Assembly (NCBI RefSeq): GCF_030654605.1
Contig: NZ_JAURXB010000246.1
Span: 1-45,400 of the forward strand
Length of the DNA stretch: 45,400 bases
Origin: Bradyrhizobium sp.
Lineage (GTDB): Bacteria; Pseudomonadota; Alphaproteobacteria; Rhizobiales; Xanthobacteraceae
Direction: 5' to 3'
Shown: positions 43,225-45,400 of the stretch, one piece after another
Numbering within the stretch: the stretch's first letter is position 1
Layout: each line of letters opens with the position of its first letter
Program-made: the position numbers and the translations under genes
The notes under the pieces: generated by a model
Seen by the model: only the letters and a program-made list of their open reading frames with translations
Told to the model about the DNA's origin: nothing
Databases searched by the model: none

Positions 43225-45351
43225 ATGACTGCCGCCCATCCGACGCCCCGCGTTGCCCTTTACGCCCGCTATTCTTCCGACAATCAGCGTGACGCTTCCA
43301 TTGAGGACCAGTTGCGCCAGTGTCGCGAGCGTGCCGCCCGCGAGGGCTGGACCGTCGTGGAGAGCTATTCCGATCGCGCCATCTCAGGCGCATCGCTCAT
43401 CCGTTCGGGCATTCAGTCGTTGCTTGCCGACGCACAGGCCGGCCACTTCGACATTGTGCTGTCCGAGGCGCTGGACCGCATCAGCCGCGATCAGGAGGAC
43501 GTGGCGGGTGTGTTCAAGCGGCTCCGCTTCGCAGGCGTGACGATCTTCACCCTGTCGGAAGGCGAGATCAACGAGCTTCATGTTGGCCTCAAGGGTACGA
43601 TGAACGCGCTGTTCCTCAAAGACCTCGCCATCAAGACCCATCGCGGCATCCGGGGCCGCGTGGAGGCTGGCAAGATCGGCGGCGGCAACGCCTACGGCTA
43701 TCGCGTCGTCAAGACGCTGGACGCACGCGGCGAGCCGATCCGAGGCGAGCGCGCGATCATCGAGGAACAGGCCGAGATCGTGCGGCGCATCTTCCGCGAA
43801 TATGTCGCCGGCAAGGGGCCACAGCGCATCGCCGCTGACCTCAACCGCGACGGCATCCCGAGTCCAACCGGCAAGCGCTGGAACGATACCACGATCAGGG
43901 GCAACAGGATCATCAGTTCCGGCATCCTGAATTGCGAACTCTATGTCGGCGTCATCCGCTGGAACAGACAGCGAAAGCTCAAGAACCCCGACACGGGCCA
44001 TTTTGCGTATAGGCTCAATCCTGAAAGCGAATGGATTCGCTCCGAGGCTCCCGAGCTTCGCATCGTACCGCAGGAACTATGGGATGCCGCCAAGGCACAG
44101 CAGGACGAATTGACGGCGCGCTACAAGAACCGGGTCGAGGCATCGCGCGAGGGCACGAAGCGCAGTCTTGCCCGAAACGGCGCAATGAACGCCACCCACC
44201 GTCCGCGCACGCTGCTGTCCGGTTTGTTGTTCTGCGGCTGCTGCGGAGGCTCCTATGCCCGACGCGGGCAGGACCGTTACGCCTGCACCAACCATGTATT
44301 GGGCAACGGCTGCGACAATGCCCGAACCATCGCCCGTGAGGCGCTGGAAGCCCGGGTGCTGACTGGCCTGCGCGAGCGCATGATGACGCCGGAAATGGCG
44401 GCGGAAGCCATGCGCGCCTATACGCAAGAAACCAATCGGCTCAATCGTGAGCGCCGCAATACAGCCGACGCCACGCGCCGCGAGCTTGCCGAGACTGCCA
44501 AGGCCATTGCTGAGATCGTGCGCGTCATCGAGCAAGGCGGCTGGCACCGCGCCCTGTCCGAGCGGCTCACCGAGCTTGAGGCCAGGCAGGACAGCCTTAC
44601 CGCCCGCACGTCGGACGCCTCGCAGGACGCTCCTGACATGCACCCCGGCATTGCCGAGGCCTACCGCCGCAGGATGGAGCGCCTGACCGCCGCGCTCCAC
44701 CATCCCGACGACGCGGCGGAGGCGGCCGAGGCCATCCGCGAGATCATCGACCGGATCGTCATCACGTCCGGCCCGACACGCCGCGACCTCTCCGTCACCC
44801 TGCAAGGCGAACTTGGCGCCATGCTAGACTGGATCGACCGCACCGGAAAACCAGGCTACAAACCCGCTCCTGACACCGCTTCAACCCGATTGTCGGCGTC
44901 GGTCAAAGCCGGGGCTTGTCCCGGCCATCCACGACTTGGCTTCTCTACAACAAAGAACGACGTGGATGGCCGGGACAAGCCCGGCCATGACGAAAAAACC
45001 AGAGCGTCACTTCGGCTTGATGATTTTGACCAGATCGCGCGGGTTGACGTAATCGAGCTGATAGCGCGCGCGCTCGTCCAGCATGTCGGGGTCGACCCGG
45101 TCGGAGCGGAGCAGCGACACCCGCTGCTCGCCTTCGAGGCGCTCGCGTTTCAGCCGCGCCAGTTCGGAGGTCAGCGCGATGATCTCCTGGTCGAGTTCCT
45201 GCCGCGCGTTCAGCCCGTATTTGCCGGTATAGGCGTTGACGCCGAAATAGCCGACCATCGCCGCCGCCATCGTATAGAGGGCAAGCCCGGTGAGCAGGGA
45301 TTTGAGTCGGGAGCGCGAGACCATGCCCCGACGATGCGACGGCCCGGTTAA
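43225..45351 (+). CDS. large serine recombinase, 3' end fused to host sequence
   Basis: This protein is 708 residues as read in the integrated state. The resolvase domain has VALYARYSSDNQRDASIEDQ with the catalytic Ser at 17 (or 18), then EALDRISRDQEDVAGVFKRL. The recombinase domain follows (IGGGNAYGYRVVK, RIAADLNRDGIPSPTGKRWN). A zinc ribbon comes next (LLFCGCCGGSYARRGQDRYA, CTNHVLGNGCDN), then a coiled coil. AAGGA lies nine bases before ATG 43225; a GTG at 43207 is the alternative. From about residue 557 the frame runs through attR into host DNA, then antisense through ftsB; that tail is unlikely to be native. In the circular form the gene would end RLLTVEI and stop at 561 residues, using the TAG now at 27597-27599. 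Confidence 0.85.
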   Translation: MTAAHPTPRVALYARYSSDNQRDASIEDQLRQCRERAAREGWTVVESYSDRAISGASLIRSGIQSLLADAQAGHFDIVLSEALDRISRDQEDVAGVFKRLRFAGVTIFTLSEGEINELHVGLKGTMNALFLKDLAIKTHRGIRGRVEAGKIGGGNAYGYRVVKTLDARGEPIRGERAIIEEQAEIVRRIFREYVAGKGPQRIAADLNRDGIPSPTGKRWNDTTIRGNRIISSGILNCELYVGVIRWNRQRKLKNPDTGHFAYRLNPESEWIRSEAPELRIVPQELWDAAKAQQDELTARYKNRVEASREGTKRSLARNGAMNATHRPRTLLSGLLFCGCCGGSYARRGQDRYACTNHVLGNGCDNARTIAREALEARVLTGLRERMMTPEMAAEAMRAYTQETNRLNRERRNTADATRRELAETAKAIAEIVRVIEQGGWHRALSERLTELEARQDSLTARTSDASQDAPDMHPGIAEAYRRRMERLTAALHHPDDAAEAAEAIREIIDRIVITSGPTRRDLSVTLQGELGAMLDWIDRTGKPGYKPAPDTASTRLSASVKAGACPGHPRLGFSTTKNDVDGRDKPGHDEKTRASLRLDDFDQIARVDVIELIARALVQHVGVDPVGAEQRHPLLAFEALAFQPRQFGGQRDDLLVEFLPRVQPVFAGIGVDAEIADHRRRHRIEGKPGEQGFESGARDHAPTMRRPG
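44881..44907 (+). other. attR: right junction of the integrated element
   Basis: TGTCGGCGTCGGTCAAA (44891-44907) is the inverted partner of the left half-site at 27561-27577, matching 15 of 17 positions. The shared core TTGT is at 44890-44893. Sequence to the left (ACACCGCTTCAACCCGA) belongs to the element and the recombinase gene; sequence to the right leads into the host palindrome and ftsB. Confidence 0.55.
44909..44993. repeat. host palindromic repeat downstream of ftsB
   Basis: CGGGGCTTGTCCCGGCCATC (from 44911) is inverted at 44971-44990 as GGCCGGGACAAGCCCGGCCA, with about 30 bases between; both arms continue to CCACG/CGTGG. This is a Bradyrhizobium-type dispersed palindrome. It lies just after the ftsB stop and could end its transcript. 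The recombinase frame reads through it. Confidence 0.75.
45007..45324 (-). CDS. ftsB: septum formation initiator / FtsB-like cell division protein
   Basis: This 105-residue bitopic membrane protein of the FtsB/DivIC family belongs to the FtsQLB division complex. It has one transmembrane segment near the N-terminus (SLLTGLALYTMAAAMVGYFG), then a coiled coil (ELDQEIIALTSELARLKRER) and the C-terminal LDERARYQLDYVNPRDLVKI. The ATG at 45324 is chosen; a frame extension to 45357 is not needed. I expect it to lie upstream of pdhA in relatives, which is why the intervening 17 kb is read as an insertion. Confidence 0.88.
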   Translation of the reverse strand: MVSRSRLKSLLTGLALYTMAAAMVGYFGVNAYTGKYGLNARQELDQEIIALTSELARLKRERLEGEQRVSLLRSDRVDPDMLDERARYQLDYVNPRDLVKIIKPK

Positions 45352-45400
45352 CAGCATCCTAAGACCCGGGCCGTCCAGCGCGTCGCCGGCCTATTTGTTC

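Larger units (their letters stand above)
27579..44889. mobile_element. integrative mobilisable element, ~17.3 kb, serine recombinase and Ti-type TraA
   Basis: The element separates pdhA from ftsB. Its right end is the 3' part of a large serine recombinase gene. It has a Ti-plasmid-like mobilisation region (traD, traC, oriT, traA), HigBA-like genes, an AlpA-like regulator, a small conserved protein gene upstream of the recombinase, and a left cargo of mostly unknown genes. No TraG coupling protein, mating-pair genes or full replication module were recognised, so it probably moves only with a helper. Base composition in the left cargo (28-33 kb) is visibly more AT-rich than the tra module, suggesting it was assembled from several sources. 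Ends are set from the split palindrome and shared TTGT. Confidence 0.75.

Noticed and set aside
44894..45351. The last 150 or so residues of the recombinase frame as a true domain
   Set aside because: They translate a host palindrome and the antisense of ftsB; no recombinase has this tail as far as I know.

Overview
The window is from an alphaproteobacterium of the Bradyrhizobium/Rhodopseudomonas/Afipia group, with Bradyrhizobium the best guess. The reasons are the high GC, the alphaproteobacterial pyruvate dehydrogenase operon (pdhA, a lipoyl-bearing pdhB, a DUF5076 gene, pdhC, lpdA) with ftsB upstream, and several dispersed palindromic repeats that I associate with these genomes. All identifications come from reading translations and motifs; no database search was run.

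Left chromosomal part (1-27560). It holds a partial dGTPase gene and a divergent erpA-type Fe-S gene, then an efflux operon (membrane fusion protein, RND pump, exported amidohydrolase). Next come an exonuclease III gene, ilvD with an overlapping Sel1-repeat gene, and a spacer made of dispersed repeat. A very large secreted RTX protein gene (about 5.76 kb) follows, split in two by a one-base frameshift at a run of six C/G. After it lie two small secreted or membrane protein genes, a tricarboxylate-type binding protein gene, a threonine synthase gene and the pyruvate dehydrogenase operon. That operon carries a DUF559 endonuclease gene between inverted palindromic repeats.

Integrated element (about 27579-44889, 17.3 kb). 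It lies between pdhA and ftsB, genes I expect to be neighbours. It carries a large serine recombinase at its right end, a Ti-plasmid-type mobilisation module (traD, traC, oriT, traA), a HigBA-like toxin-antitoxin pair, an AlpA-like regulator, and a cargo of unknown genes. Three cargo products look like PD-(D/E)xK nucleases and two look like HEPN proteins. No TraG coupling protein or type IV secretion genes are present, so it reads as an integrative mobilisable element that needs a helper. The host sequences on its two sides are inverted halves of one imperfect palindrome, as expected for a serine-recombinase attB. Joining the two ends in silico puts a stop codon just past the crossover in the recombinase gene, so the recombinase would have different C-termini in the integrated and circular forms.

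Right chromosomal part (44890-45400). It has a palindromic repeat and ftsB, transcribed leftward; before insertion ftsB would have run toward pdhA.

The points most worth a second look are the att palindrome with the recombinase tail switch, the oriT, the helically phased GGTGCT array beside a possible replication-type gene, the nuclease/HEPN cargo, the RTX frameshift tract, the hairpin over the ilvD ribosome binding site, and the DUF559 repeat cassette.
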